A stretch of DNA of 64,000 nt, taken from contig NZ_NWTG01000012.1 in assembly GCF_002532045.1 (NCBI RefSeq), positions 164,282-228,281 of the forward strand, given 5' to 3'. The position numbers were made by a program, and so were the translations under genes. Source of the DNA: Bradyrhizobium sp. C9. Lineage in GTDB: Bacteria; Pseudomonadota; Alphaproteobacteria; Rhizobiales; Xanthobacteraceae. The notes below the pieces were generated by a model that did no database searches, was not told the origin of the DNA, and saw only the letters and a list, made by a program, of their open reading frames with translations. Of the stretch, positions 27,183 through 35,205 are shown piece by piece; the stretch's first letter is position 1, and the number at the start of each line of letters is the position of its first letter.

Positions 27183-28284
27183 GTTGGCCATGGTTATGAA
27201 AAATCCGAAGCTCGCGCGGGTCGCAAAGGGTGCGAGACTCGAGCTCGTGCCATTGCAGGTTCTGGTTCCGGTGGTGTCGACCATCATCGCGCTCGGGATC
27301 GGCCTGCTCATCATCGCAGCCACCGGTGCATCCGTCCTGGAGGCGATCGAAGCCTTCTGGGACGGCATGGCAGGAAGCGACTTCAACATCGGTGCTTCGA
27401 TCAATCGCGCCATCAGCCTCGCGCTGGTCGGTCTCGGCTTCATCTTCGCCAGCCGCGCCAACCTGACCAATGTGGGCGGTGAGGGGCAGATCGCGATGGG
27501 CGGCATGTTCGCCACGGCCGCGGCCTTGCACGGCGCCGGCGACCTGCCGCTGGGGCTAGCCTTTATCGTGCCGCTTGCTGTCGGAACCATCGCCGGAGCT
27601 GTCTGGGGTGGCCTAGCCGGCTTCCTCAAGGCGGCGCGCGGCACCAACGAGGTCATCAGCACCTTGCTGCTCAGCTTCATTGCGCTGCCGCTGGTGTACT
27701 GGTCCGTCGAATCCTTTCACTTGCTGCGCAAGCCGATCAGCGACGTGTCGTCGCTGCCGGAATCAGCGGAGATTCCTGACACGACCAAGCTGCCGCTGCT
27801 GTTTCCGGACAATGGATCGCCGCTCCATATCGGCTTGCTGATCGCAGCGATCGCGGTCGTCGTGGTGTGGCTGGTGCTCAAGCACAGCACGCTCGGTCTG
27901 CGGCTGCGCGCCGTCGGCCTGAATGCGACGGCCTCCCGCCGTGCGGGCATGCGGACGAGCTTCTACGTGATCCTGGCCATGACGGTCTCCGGCGGCCTGG
28001 GCGGTCTCGGCGGCGCGATCATGATCCTCGGCCAGCAGTTCTATCTGACGAGCGATTTCTCGTCCGGTTACGGATTTGACGGCCTGGTGGTCGGCTTGCT
28101 GTCGCGCGGCTCGGCCGTCGGCGTCGTGATCGGTGCGTTGCTGTTCGGATTCCTGCGGTCGGGATCCATCAATATGGAAATCTCGGCGCACGTCCCGTCC
28201 GCCGTGGTTCTGATCTGCCAGGGCCTGATCGTCATCGTCATTGCAGGCTCCGCAATCCTCACCAACCGAAAGGTGACCCGATGA
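27169..28284 (+). CDS. BMP-type ABC transporter permease 1
   Basis: Up to 371 residues with about nine membrane segments. ALVGLGFIFASRANLTNVGGEGQIAMGG, given here only as its key residues NLTN and GGEGQ near residue 98, is the hallmark loop of this permease family, and GTNEVISTLLLSFIALPLVY follows. The start is uncertain: ATG codons at 27169, 27175, 27190 and 27196 are all in frame, the first two overlapping the ATPase gene. Partners with the permease at 28281-29204. Confidence 0.88.
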   Translation: MRMSRLAMVMKNPKLARVAKGARLELVPLQVLVPVVSTIIALGIGLLIIAATGASVLEAIEAFWDGMAGSDFNIGASINRAISLALVGLGFIFASRANLTNVGGEGQIAMGGMFATAAALHGAGDLPLGLAFIVPLAVGTIAGAVWGGLAGFLKAARGTNEVISTLLLSFIALPLVYWSVESFHLLRKPISDVSSLPESAEIPDTTKLPLLFPDNGSPLHIGLLIAAIAVVVVWLVLKHSTLGLRLRAVGLNATASRRAGMRTSFYVILAMTVSGGLGGLGGAIMILGQQFYLTSDFSSGYGFDGLVVGLLSRGSAVGVVIGALLFGFLRSGSINMEISAHVPSAVVLICQGLIVIVIAGSAILTNRKVTR

Positions 28285-29204
28285 TTGACGAACAAATGGC
28301 CGTTTTCATTGGCTCCGGACTTCGTCTCGCGGTTCCGATCATCTTCGCCGCAACCGGCGAGATGCTGAGCGAGCGCGCCGGCGTGCTCAACCTCAGTCTT
28401 GACGGCATGATGTTGATGTCGGCCTTTACGGCGGCGCTGGCATCCTGGGCGACTGGCTCGCCGCTTCTCGGCGTGGCGGCCGGCGTCCTGGTCGCGATGG
28501 CGGTTGCTGCGGTCCAGGCCGTGCTGAGCGTGACGTTGCGCGCAAATCAACTGGTGGTCGGGATCGGGTTCAACATCCTGGCGTTGGGATCAACGACGTT
28601 CCTCTACCGCGAAATCTTCGGGCCGCTGTCGCGCGACCCGATTCCGGGTTTTGCACAGCTCAATCTGCCGTGGCTCGCGCATATCCCGGTGATCGGACCG
28701 GCATTGGCGAACCAGACCGGCCTTGCCTATGTCAGCATCCTGATGGTCGTCGTGACCTGGTTGATCCTGAAGTACACGTCGTTCGGGCTGGCGGTGCGGG
28801 CGGTCGGCGAGGATCCGCGCGCCGCGGACAAGGCCGGCATCAGTGTGGCCAAGACCCGCTATCTCGGCGTGCTCTATGCGGGCATTCTGGCGGGCCTCGG
28901 CGGCGCGTTCATGTCGGTCGCCGACAGCAACACGTTCACCGAGAACATGACCAAGGGCGCGGGCTATCTTGCGATCACGGCCGTGATCTTCGGCGGCTGG
29001 AATCCCTGGTACACGCTGGCCGCCTGCCTGCTGTTCGGTTTCGCGACCGCGCTGCAATTCCTGGTACCGGCGCTGCAGCTCGATGTGCCGGTCGCGTTGC
29101 TGTTGCTGCTGCCATATCTGCTGGCGCTGGTCGCCATCGCCGGCTTCGTCGGCAAGAGCAGGCAGCCCTCGGCCCTGACCATTCCGTTCGAACGGGGCGG
29201 TTGA
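28281..29204 (+). CDS. BMP-type ABC transporter permease 2
   Basis: A 307-residue membrane protein. EMLSERAGVLNLSLDGMMLM near residue 28 and NQLVVGIGFNILALGSTTFL near 95 are the standard motifs of the second permease in nucleoside-type transporters. Its ATG overlaps the stop of permease 1 (28281-28284), showing translational coupling. The transporter set is complete with this gene. Confidence 0.91.
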   Translation: MIDEQMAVFIGSGLRLAVPIIFAATGEMLSERAGVLNLSLDGMMLMSAFTAALASWATGSPLLGVAAGVLVAMAVAAVQAVLSVTLRANQLVVGIGFNILALGSTTFLYREIFGPLSRDPIPGFAQLNLPWLAHIPVIGPALANQTGLAYVSILMVVVTWLILKYTSFGLAVRAVGEDPRAADKAGISVAKTRYLGVLYAGILAGLGGAFMSVADSNTFTENMTKGAGYLAITAVIFGGWNPWYTLAACLLFGFATALQFLVPALQLDVPVALLLLLPYLLALVAIAGFVGKSRQPSALTIPFERGG

Positions 29205-29217
29205 TCGCAACAGACTT

Positions 29218-29244
29218 CAAGAAAACATAGGCAAGAAAACATAG
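29218..29244 (+). repeat. Short tandem repeat in the gap before the hydrolase
   Basis: CAAGAAAACATAG occurs at 29218-29230 and again at 29232-29244, a 14-bp period. It lies just before the GGGAGG ribosome site of the next gene and looks like a recent small duplication in the leader. Confidence 0.6.
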
Positions 29245-29262
29245 CCAAGGGAGGAAAGTCCG

Positions 29263-30081
29263 ATGATGAATTCCACTTTAGCAAAGGCCGCGGAATCCGC
29301 TGGGTCCAGCACCGCCAATCCTCTTGGGTCCGCGCCCGGCTACCAATGGCTGGTCGACGACGCCAACGTCAACATGGCGATGGCGCCGCCGCCGCCCAAG
29401 GCGGTCACGATCGATGCGCAGCCGCAAACGGTGACGGTCGATCTGCACCGCACCGCTCTCATCGTCGTCGACATGCAGAACGACTTCTGCGCAAAGGGGG
29501 GATGGGTCGACCATCTCGGCCTCGACCACACGCCGGATCGGGCGCCGATCGAGCCGCTGCAGAAGCTTCTCCCGGTGTTGCGGAGCGCCGGCGTGCAAAT
29601 CATCTGGCTGAACTGGGGCAATCGGCCCGATCTGAAGAACATGGCGCCCAACCAGCTCCATCTCTACAAGCCGAAGGGCGTCGGCATCGGCCTTGGCGAG
29701 CCGTTGCCGGGCAGCGGCGCGCGCGTGCTGCAGAAGGACAGTTGGGCCGCGGCCGTTGTCGATGAATTGAAGCAGGAGCCGGAAGACATTCACGTCGACA
29801 AATACCGGATCAGCGGCTTCTGGGACACGCCGCTGGACAGCATTCTACGCAATCTCGGAACCAAGACGATCCTGTTTGGCGGCGTTAACACCGATCAATG
29901 CGTGCTGCATTCGCTCACCGACGCGAACTTCCTGGGCTACGGCTGCCTTCTGGTTGAGGACTGCTGCGCAACGACGTCGCCTGGCTACTGCGTTGAAGCA
30001 ACCCTGTTCAACGTCAAGAAGTGCTTCGGCTTCGTGACGCATTCGTCTGACGTCATCAAGGCGATCTCAGGCGCGGCGTAA
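29263..30081 (+). CDS. Isochorismatase-fold cysteine hydrolase (probable amidase)
   Basis: A 272-residue protein of the isochorismatase-like hydrolase family, which includes RutB, biuret hydrolase and N-carbamoylsarcosine amidase. The catalytic triad is visible: aspartate in ALIVVDMQNDFCAKGG, lysine in HVDKYRISGFWDTPLDS, cysteine in GGVNTDQCVLHSLTDAN. About 60 residues precede the fold, including a Pro-rich stretch. GGGAGG precedes the ATGATG start. Last gene of the transporter operon, so it probably hydrolyses the imported compound or an intermediate, releasing ammonia or carbamate. The exact substrate cannot be read from the sequence. Confidence 0.85.
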   Translation: MMNSTLAKAAESAGSSTANPLGSAPGYQWLVDDANVNMAMAPPPPKAVTIDAQPQTVTVDLHRTALIVVDMQNDFCAKGGWVDHLGLDHTPDRAPIEPLQKLLPVLRSAGVQIIWLNWGNRPDLKNMAPNQLHLYKPKGVGIGLGEPLPGSGARVLQKDSWAAAVVDELKQEPEDIHVDKYRISGFWDTPLDSILRNLGTKTILFGGVNTDQCVLHSLTDANFLGYGCLLVEDCCATTSPGYCVEATLFNVKKCFGFVTHSSDVIKAISGAA

Positions 30082-30168
30082 ACAGACGCAGTCGTTACCG
30101 GCAGCAGCGCGGCATCACCGGGCTGTCGCTTGCGACGTCGGTCGTGCTCAGAGTGCCCATTTCTAGCT

Positions 30169-30843
30169 TTACGACGCCGCTTTCGATTCTCGTCCACCTG
30201 ACCCCAGGCGCGGCTCGGTCCCGGCCAGTAGCCGCTGAATGTTGGCACGATGGCGCGCGATCACGTAGAGGCCACCCGCGATGACCAGCAGCCGATAGGG
30301 CAGCGGCTGCTCCAACGCGCAGACCAGCGCGATCGCTGTGAGCGCCGCCACCATCGAACCAAGCGACACCATCCGGGAAAGCGCCAGCACGGCGCCGAAA
30401 GCTGCGGCGGCGCCCAAGCCGACCGGCCAGGACAGCGCCAGCAATACGCCGAGCCCTGCTGCTGCGGATTTGCCACCCGTAAAATTCAGCCAGATCGAAC
30501 GGCTGTGCCCGAACAAGACCGCAAGTCCGGCCAGGCAGACCGCCCAGGGCAGCAAGGTTTGCAGATCGGTCGGTGGCGTGACGGACGGCAATGTCCCGAG
30601 CCAGGAATAGTACCAGCCGGCAAACGGGATCGCCGCCGCGCCCTTCAGCACATCAACCAGGAGGACCGCCAGCGCGGGCCACTTGCCCAGGGTTCGCAAC
30701 ACGTTTGTGGCCCCGGTTGACCTGGAGCCGTGCTCCCGGATGTCGATACCCTTCAGCAGTTTCCCCGCCAGATAGCCCGCGGGTATCGAGCCGAGAAGGT
30801 AGGCTGTCGCCAGTCCAGCTACACTCGCGATCCAGAAAATCAT
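30169..30843 (-). CDS. plsY: Glycerol-3-phosphate acyltransferase PlsY
   Basis: A 224-residue membrane enzyme that transfers an acyl group from acyl phosphate to glycerol 3-phosphate, the first step of phospholipid synthesis. Three conserved loops are intact: LLGSIPAGYLAGKL, then GSRSTGATNVLRTLGK, and FGHSRSIWLNFTGGKSAAAGLG. ARHRANIQRLLAGTEPRLG is the typical C-terminal end. It stands alone, convergent with the preceding hydrolase gene, and marks the end of the catabolic cluster. Confidence 0.96.
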   Translation of the reverse strand: MIFWIASVAGLATAYLLGSIPAGYLAGKLLKGIDIREHGSRSTGATNVLRTLGKWPALAVLLVDVLKGAAAIPFAGWYYSWLGTLPSVTPPTDLQTLLPWAVCLAGLAVLFGHSRSIWLNFTGGKSAAAGLGVLLALSWPVGLGAAAAFGAVLALSRMVSLGSMVAALTAIALVCALEQPLPYRLLVIAGGLYVIARHRANIQRLLAGTEPRLGSGGRESKAAS

Positions 30844-31041
30844 CGGCTTCTCCTTGATGCGCCAGTGTCAGGCAAGCGTCATCGGGAGTCTACCTCTATG
30901 CGACGGCCGATGCCGCAGATAGGAGAGGGGGAATCGCTTACCCGCTGCAACCCCCTTTGGAATAGGCTGGCTACGCGATAGAAATTGCGAGCGACATGCC
31001 GATTGATCGGCCATTCTGCCGCGACGGAGACCGGACACGGA

Positions 31042-31557
31042 ATGACGACGCACGCCATCGAGATTCGCCGCCTCCTGCCTGCCGACGCCGCGCTTTATCG
31101 CGACATCCGCCTCGAGGCATTGCGCTTCAGCCCCGAGGCATTCGGCAGTGCGTATGAGACGGAGAGCGTTCATCCCGTCGGCTGGTTCGCGGAGAGGCTC
31201 GCGGGCGCAGTTGTGATTCTTGGGGCGTTTCGGGGCGGCGAACTCGCCGGCATCGTCGGCTTCATCGCGGCGGAAGGGCCGAAACGCCAGCACAAGGGCG
31301 CGTTGGTGAGCATGTATGTACGGCAGCAAGCCCGGCGCGCCGGTGTCGGCCGGCTGCTGGTCGATGCCGCGCTCGCGCTCGCCGCGCAATCGGTCGAGCT
31401 GGTGCAGCTCGTCGTGGTGAAAGGCAACGAGCCTGCCTGCCGGCTCTACCAGCGCGCGGGGTTTGTCGAGTACGGGCTGGAGAAGCATGCCCTGAAGATC
31501 GACGGCCACTATTACGACGACATCCTGATGGCCAAGGACCTGCTCGGGCGCGCTTGA
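31042..31557 (+). CDS. GNAT family N-acetyltransferase
   Basis: About 171 residues. EIRRLLPADAALYRDIRLEA is a classic GNAT opening, and VSMYVRQQARRAGVGRLLVD holds the acetyl-CoA loop RxxGxG/A. GNEPACRLYQRAGFVEYG completes the fold. The ATG at 31042 has GGAG about 14 bases upstream; a longer frame begins further upstream but is less likely. The target amine is not predictable. Confidence 0.88.
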   Translation: MTTHAIEIRRLLPADAALYRDIRLEALRFSPEAFGSAYETESVHPVGWFAERLAGAVVILGAFRGGELAGIVGFIAAEGPKRQHKGALVSMYVRQQARRAGVGRLLVDAALALAAQSVELVQLVVVKGNEPACRLYQRAGFVEYGLEKHALKIDGHYYDDILMAKDLLGRA

Positions 31558-31665
31558 CGTCGTACAAGCTGGGGCGTCACAATTCCGGCGGCCCGTTGCG
31601 ATAGCCGCACATCCACGCTTAACGTCGCGCATTCGTTTGCTGTCAACGCCCCCGGGGATGCTGCC

Positions 31666-32121
31666 ATGCCGAAGATCGATCTGACAAACGTGCCGGAACG
31701 CAAGGGCTCTGGCTATCCGGCCGAGTTCGCCGCACCGTGCGCGGAACGAATCCGGCAGCGTCTCGGCGACGCCAGCGGGCTTGCCGATTTCGGCGTCAAT
31801 CTGATGCGGCTGCCGCCGGGCAACTGGTCGAGCCAGCGCCATTGGCATTCGGACGAGGACGAGTTCGTCTATGTGCTTGCGGGCGAGGTGGTGCTGGTTG
31901 AGGACGATGGCGAGACCGTGCTGCGCGCCGGCGACTGCGCGGCATTCCCGAAGAATTCGGGCAACGGGCACCACATGATCAACCGGTCGCAGATGACGGC
32001 GACCTATCTCGAGGTCGGCTCGCGCTCGCGCGCCGACGTCATCACCTGTTCCGACATCGACATGATGAGCCCGAGCTCCGACGGCCGCTTCCTGCACAAG
32101 GACGGCCAGCCGTACGAATAG
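31666..32121 (+). CDS. Cupin domain protein
   Basis: A 151-residue single-domain cupin. Motif 1 is RHWHSDEDEFVYVLAGEVVL near residues 60-80, with two histidines and a glutamate as likely metal ligands; motif 2 is GDCAAFPKNSGNGHHMIN near 105. Small cupins of this type are often found next to transport or sugar-acid genes and may bind metal or act as isomerases. Nothing in the flanking genes fixes the substrate. Confidence 0.85.
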   Translation: MPKIDLTNVPERKGSGYPAEFAAPCAERIRQRLGDASGLADFGVNLMRLPPGNWSSQRHWHSDEDEFVYVLAGEVVLVEDDGETVLRAGDCAAFPKNSGNGHHMINRSQMTATYLEVGSRSRADVITCSDIDMMSPSSDGRFLHKDGQPYE

Positions 32122-32212
32122 GTCCTGAACCGCAAGCCGGCGCGAAAATCCGGCGTTGCGGATTGGCCGGCGAAGGACCAATCTTCCGGAGAGGGAGCTT
32201 TGGTCAAGGCCC

Positions 32213-32395
32213 ATGGCGGAATGGTATTTCATCTGGATTGACGGCCCGCGCGGCCCCGAGCCGCAGAAATGGTCGTCGGACGCGCTGTGGGGCCAGCTTG
32301 CGCGCCAGGACATCATTGTCCGCTTTCCCTTGACGGAGCGCGAGGCGCGGCTGTCGATCGATCAGCTGGTGCGGCTGCATCCCGTGCCGCAGTGA
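32213..32395 (+). CDS. Small hypothetical protein (60 residues)
   Basis: Reads MAEWYFIWIDGPRGPEPQKW followed by a segment ending SIDQLVRLHPVPQ. The aromatic N terminus and regular codon usage support a real protein of unknown function. The nearest GGAG is about 15 bases upstream of the ATG, which is rather far, so the start is uncertain. It lies between the cupin gene and the convergent NAD-kinase-like gene. Confidence 0.5.
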   Translation: MAEWYFIWIDGPRGPEPQKWSSDALWGQLARQDIIVRFPLTEREARLSIDQLVRLHPVPQ

Positions 32396-32411
32396 GCTGT
32401 GCGCGGCGGGC

Positions 32412-33347
32412 TCACACCACCAGCCGTCCTTCGCGCTCCGCGACCGTGATCTGGGCTTCCGTTCCCGAGTTGAAATCGAGCCGGTCGGCTTCGATGCCGT
32501 CGCTGAAGATGACGCCGTTCTCGGGCATCAGCGAGCGGACGCTGAGGCGCTCGGTGCGTTCGAGGCTGCCGCAGACGAGTGTGACCTGCGAGGTGCGGCT
32601 CGGAAACGGCTCGCGCACCGCAAAGCGCAGCGCGCCGGCGTCCCAGGCCTGCGGCAGATAGGGCGGGCTGCCGGCGCCGGCGCCGAAGCTGCCTGCGATC
32701 GCGAGCGAACCGGTGACGATGCTCTTGAACCAGGCCGTCGAACCGAGACCGGTCGCGACGATCAGGCCGCTCGAGGACTGCCGCTCCTTCCGATCGGCGA
32801 GGGCGATTTCGTAGACGGCCGATGTATGCGTGCGCGCACCGATGAAGAGATCGTTGACGGCATAGAGGATCTGGCCGTCGGTGAGGGTGGCCTTGGCCAT
32901 CGTCACCGCCTTGTGGCCGCGCTTATCCGCGGCGACCTCGCGCAGCAGGGCAGGGAGGTCGCGCGGCGCGAACGGCAGCAGGACGCCGTCATAGCGCCTG
33001 GCATCCGGATTGAGTCCGATCAGCGGATGGCCGTCGAGATACTTCATCGTGTTGGCGACGACGCCATCCTGGCCGAGCGCCACCACGATGTCGGAGGGGC
33101 CGAAGATGAAGTTCGGCAGAAAGCTCCGGTCGATCACCTGGTAACGGCCCCATTGCTCCAGCACCTGTACGGTGACGTGGCGCTCGGCCTGGTAGACGTC
33201 GTGCTCGCGCTGGTAATCGGAGAAGTCGGCGCCGAGATGCTCGACATAGAATCGCGCCTGCGCCGCCGTCAGGTATTTGGCGATCAGCTCCTCGAGCCGC
33301 GTCTTGCGGGTGACGAGGACGATCTTGCGGTCATTGTCGGCGGGCAC
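32412..33347 (-). CDS. NAD-kinase-like protein with altered GGDG motif
   Basis: A 311-residue protein with the layout of ATP-NAD kinases. The phosphate-binding loop normally GGDGT reads LGQDGVVANT (residues 91-100), keeping the aspartate but losing one glycine and the threonine. The NE/D loop reads AVNDLFIGARTHTS (163-176), and the late motif is SSGLIVATGLGSTAWF (192-207). NAD kinase makes NADP from NAD; this variant may bind or phosphorylate a nicotinamide nucleotide with changed specificity, or only bind it. GTG start with GGAGG 6 bases upstream. It overlaps the 3' end of the SPFH gene by 17 bp, so the two are translationally coupled. A Nudix-type NrtR regulator is divergent from this pair, which supports a link to NAD. 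Confidence 0.78.
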   Translation of the reverse strand: MPADNDRKIVLVTRKTRLEELIAKYLTAAQARFYVEHLGADFSDYQREHDVYQAERHVTVQVLEQWGRYQVIDRSFLPNFIFGPSDIVVALGQDGVVANTMKYLDGHPLIGLNPDARRYDGVLLPFAPRDLPALLREVAADKRGHKAVTMAKATLTDGQILYAVNDLFIGARTHTSAVYEIALADRKERQSSSGLIVATGLGSTAWFKSIVTGSLAIAGSFGAGAGSPPYLPQAWDAGALRFAVREPFPSRTSQVTLVCGSLERTERLSVRSLMPENGVIFSDGIEADRLDFNSGTEAQITVAEREGRLVV

Positions 33348-34374
33348 GGGGAGCCTCCGCGACGGGCCTGTCCAGCAGCGTGTTGAGCAGGTCGGGCGAG
33401 ACGTTGAGCTGACCGATCTTCTCGGCCTTCTCTGCGATGCCGCTGAAGGCCTGCGCGATCAGCTGTCCCGGCTGCATGCCGGCTGCGGCCAGCGCCTGGA
33501 TCACGCGGGTGTCGACGCCCTCGAAGATCTTCATCAGCGCGCCGACCCGATAGGCTTCGGCATCGGCCAAGGTGCGAGTGTTCTCGGCGTTGAGGCCGAC
33601 GAAATCCTTGCGCTTGCTCTCCAGCGTGATGTCGGCGACCATGCCGGCCTCGCGCAGCTCGGCCTGCTTGGCCGCGACGCTCGCTTCGGCGTCCATCTGG
33701 GTCTCCCGGATCGAGCGCTTCTTCTGCTCGACGGCGATCTCGGTGTCGAGCTCGCTCTCGCGAATGGCGCGTTCCTGCTCCACCGCAAAGTTGCGTCGCG
33801 CGAAGATCGCCTCGTCCGCACTCTTGAGGATCGCCTCGCGCGCCTCGGCCTCCAGTGCCTTGGCGGTGTCCGGCGTCGGCTTCACGCCGCGGATGGAGAC
33901 GCCGAGGATTTCGAGCCCGAGGGCAGCGATATCGGCGCGGGCGCGCAGTCCGCTTTCGATCAGGCCGGCGATGCGGTCGGCGGCCTGCAGCGCCTCCTTC
34001 AGGGTCAGTTCCTTGACCGCCTGCTGTGCCAGCACCTCGACGGTCGCGAGAATCCGCTGCGCCAACTGCTCCGGGTCGTCGGACTCGTAGGTCTTGCCGT
34101 CGGCCTTGAGGGTGAAGTTGAGCATCGCGGCAGCCTTCTGCGGCTCGCTGATCCGGTAGGTGACATGGCCCTGGATGGTCAGCGCCTGAAAGTCGCGCGC
34201 GATCTGCTGGAAGATGAAGGCGGCGTCGCGGCTGCCGATCGGGACGGCGACCAGCGAGGTGACCGGGCCATAATAGAAGCCGGACAGGCCAGCGCCCTGC
34301 TGGGTCACCGCGCCGCGGCGGTACTTCATGAGATAGGTGGTCGGCTGGGCCTTGATGAAGCGGAGACCGAACAT
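33331..34374 (-). CDS. SPFH/Band-7 domain protein (soluble type)
   Basis: About 347 residues. The N-terminal half (about 1-160) is an SPFH domain beginning MFGLRFIKAQPTTYLMKYRR. Residues about 170-270 are a charged coiled coil rich in E, R, A and K (AKALEAEAREAILKSADEA and onward), typical of ring- or cage-forming SPFH proteins. No membrane segment or signal peptide is visible, so it may assemble in the cytoplasm or dock on the inner membrane. The ATG at 34374 follows AGGAG; an upstream start (34407) would overlap the repeats. Its gene overlaps the NAD-kinase-like gene, and the divergent regulator is NrtR-like. Confidence 0.85.
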   Translation of the reverse strand: MFGLRFIKAQPTTYLMKYRRGAVTQQGAGLSGFYYGPVTSLVAVPIGSRDAAFIFQQIARDFQALTIQGHVTYRISEPQKAAAMLNFTLKADGKTYESDDPEQLAQRILATVEVLAQQAVKELTLKEALQAADRIAGLIESGLRARADIAALGLEILGVSIRGVKPTPDTAKALEAEAREAILKSADEAIFARRNFAVEQERAIRESELDTEIAVEQKKRSIRETQMDAEASVAAKQAELREAGMVADITLESKRKDFVGLNAENTRTLADAEAYRVGALMKIFEGVDTRVIQALAAAGMQPGQLIAQAFSGIAEKAEKIGQLNVSPDLLNTLLDRPVAEAPRARRQ

Positions 34375-34385
34375 GGCGTGCACTC

Positions 34386-34440
34386 CTAAGTAAGTGTGTC
34401 TAGGCAACTAAGTTAGTTGGACTGTACAACTAAGTATGTT
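34386..34440. promoter_or_regulatory. Three 22-bp-spaced direct repeats between SPFH operon and NrtR-like gene
   Basis: CTAAG followed by T(A/T)(A/T)GT occurs at 34386, 34408 and 34430, each exactly 22 bp apart, about two helical turns, so all three face the same side of DNA. The middle copy sits in a near-perfect dyad CAACTAAGTTAGTTG (34405-34419). The first overlaps the ribosome site of the SPFH gene. This is a strong candidate NrtR operator array controlling both directions. Confidence 0.75.
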
Positions 34441-34494
34441 ATTGTCAAGGCCAGCGGCGAGAAGGTTCACGCCAGCAGGGGAAGCGGGGAGAGC

Positions 34495-35202
34495 ATGCCC
34501 GAGAAGCCGGAACTCGACTTTCCGAGGCCGCTGACGACGGTCGACGTCGTCATTTTCGCCATACGGTCAGACGCGCTTCAGGTTCTGCTGGTTCAACGCC
34601 CAAGAGCGGAAACCGAGCCGTTTCCAGGGTCTTGGGCCTTACCCGGCGGCTTCGTCGATATTGCCGGTGATCGCGACCTCGAAGCCTGCGCGGCGCGCAA
34701 GCTGAAGGACAAGACCGGCGTGGTCAGTCCGTATCTGGAGCAACTCGGCAGCTGGGGCAGCGCATCAAGGGATCCGCGCGGCTGGTCGGCGACGCATGCC
34801 TACTTCGCATTGCTGCCGGAACACGCCGCGGGCGGCGCGCTGGCCGCGGATGCGCAGTGGTTCGCGATCGAGGGCGAGAGAGTGAGGCCGAAGCTTGCCT
34901 TCGACCACGCCGAGATCCTGCAGGCGGCGGTGCAGCGTTTGCGGAGCAAGGTCGAGTATACCTCGCTCCCCACCTATCTGATGCCGCCGGAGTTTACGCT
35001 GCCGGAATTGCAGCGGACCTATGAGATTGTGCTCGATCGTCTGCTAGAGAAAAGCGCCTTCCGCACCCGTATGCTCGCCGCCGATTTGATCGAACCAGTT
35101 GCGAAGATGCGCAAGGGACCGAACCGCCCGGCGCAGCTCTACCGGCTGAAGAAAGCGAGGGCGCCGGTGTTCTTTGCACGGACGTTCAATCCGCCGGGCT
35201 GA
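34495..35202 (+). CDS. NrtR-like Nudix transcriptional regulator
   Basis: About 235 residues. The N-terminal Nudix fold (about 1-140) has the Nudix box region GGFVDIAGDRDLEACAARKL, continuing KDKTGV, in which the catalytic REUxEE glutamates are replaced (RKLKDK), so hydrolysis is unlikely. The C-terminal part (about 155-235) is the NrtR winged helix, with EFTLPELQRTYEIVLDR and MRKGPNRPAQLYRLKKAR. NrtR proteins repress NAD-metabolism genes and sense ADP-ribose or NAD-derived ligands. GGGGAG precedes the ATG at 34495; the longer frame upstream reads through the repeats and is rejected. It is divergent from an SPFH/NAD-kinase-like pair. Confidence 0.85.
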   Translation: MPEKPELDFPRPLTTVDVVIFAIRSDALQVLLVQRPRAETEPFPGSWALPGGFVDIAGDRDLEACAARKLKDKTGVVSPYLEQLGSWGSASRDPRGWSATHAYFALLPEHAAGGALAADAQWFAIEGERVRPKLAFDHAEILQAAVQRLRSKVEYTSLPTYLMPPEFTLPELQRTYEIVLDRLLEKSAFRTRMLAADLIEPVAKMRKGPNRPAQLYRLKKARAPVFFARTFNPPG

Positions 35203-35205
35203 CCG

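Noticed and set aside
34417..34494. 26-codon N-terminal extension of the NrtR-like protein
   Set aside because: It would place coding sequence over the operator repeats and has no ribosome site, whereas ATG 34495 has GGGGAG.
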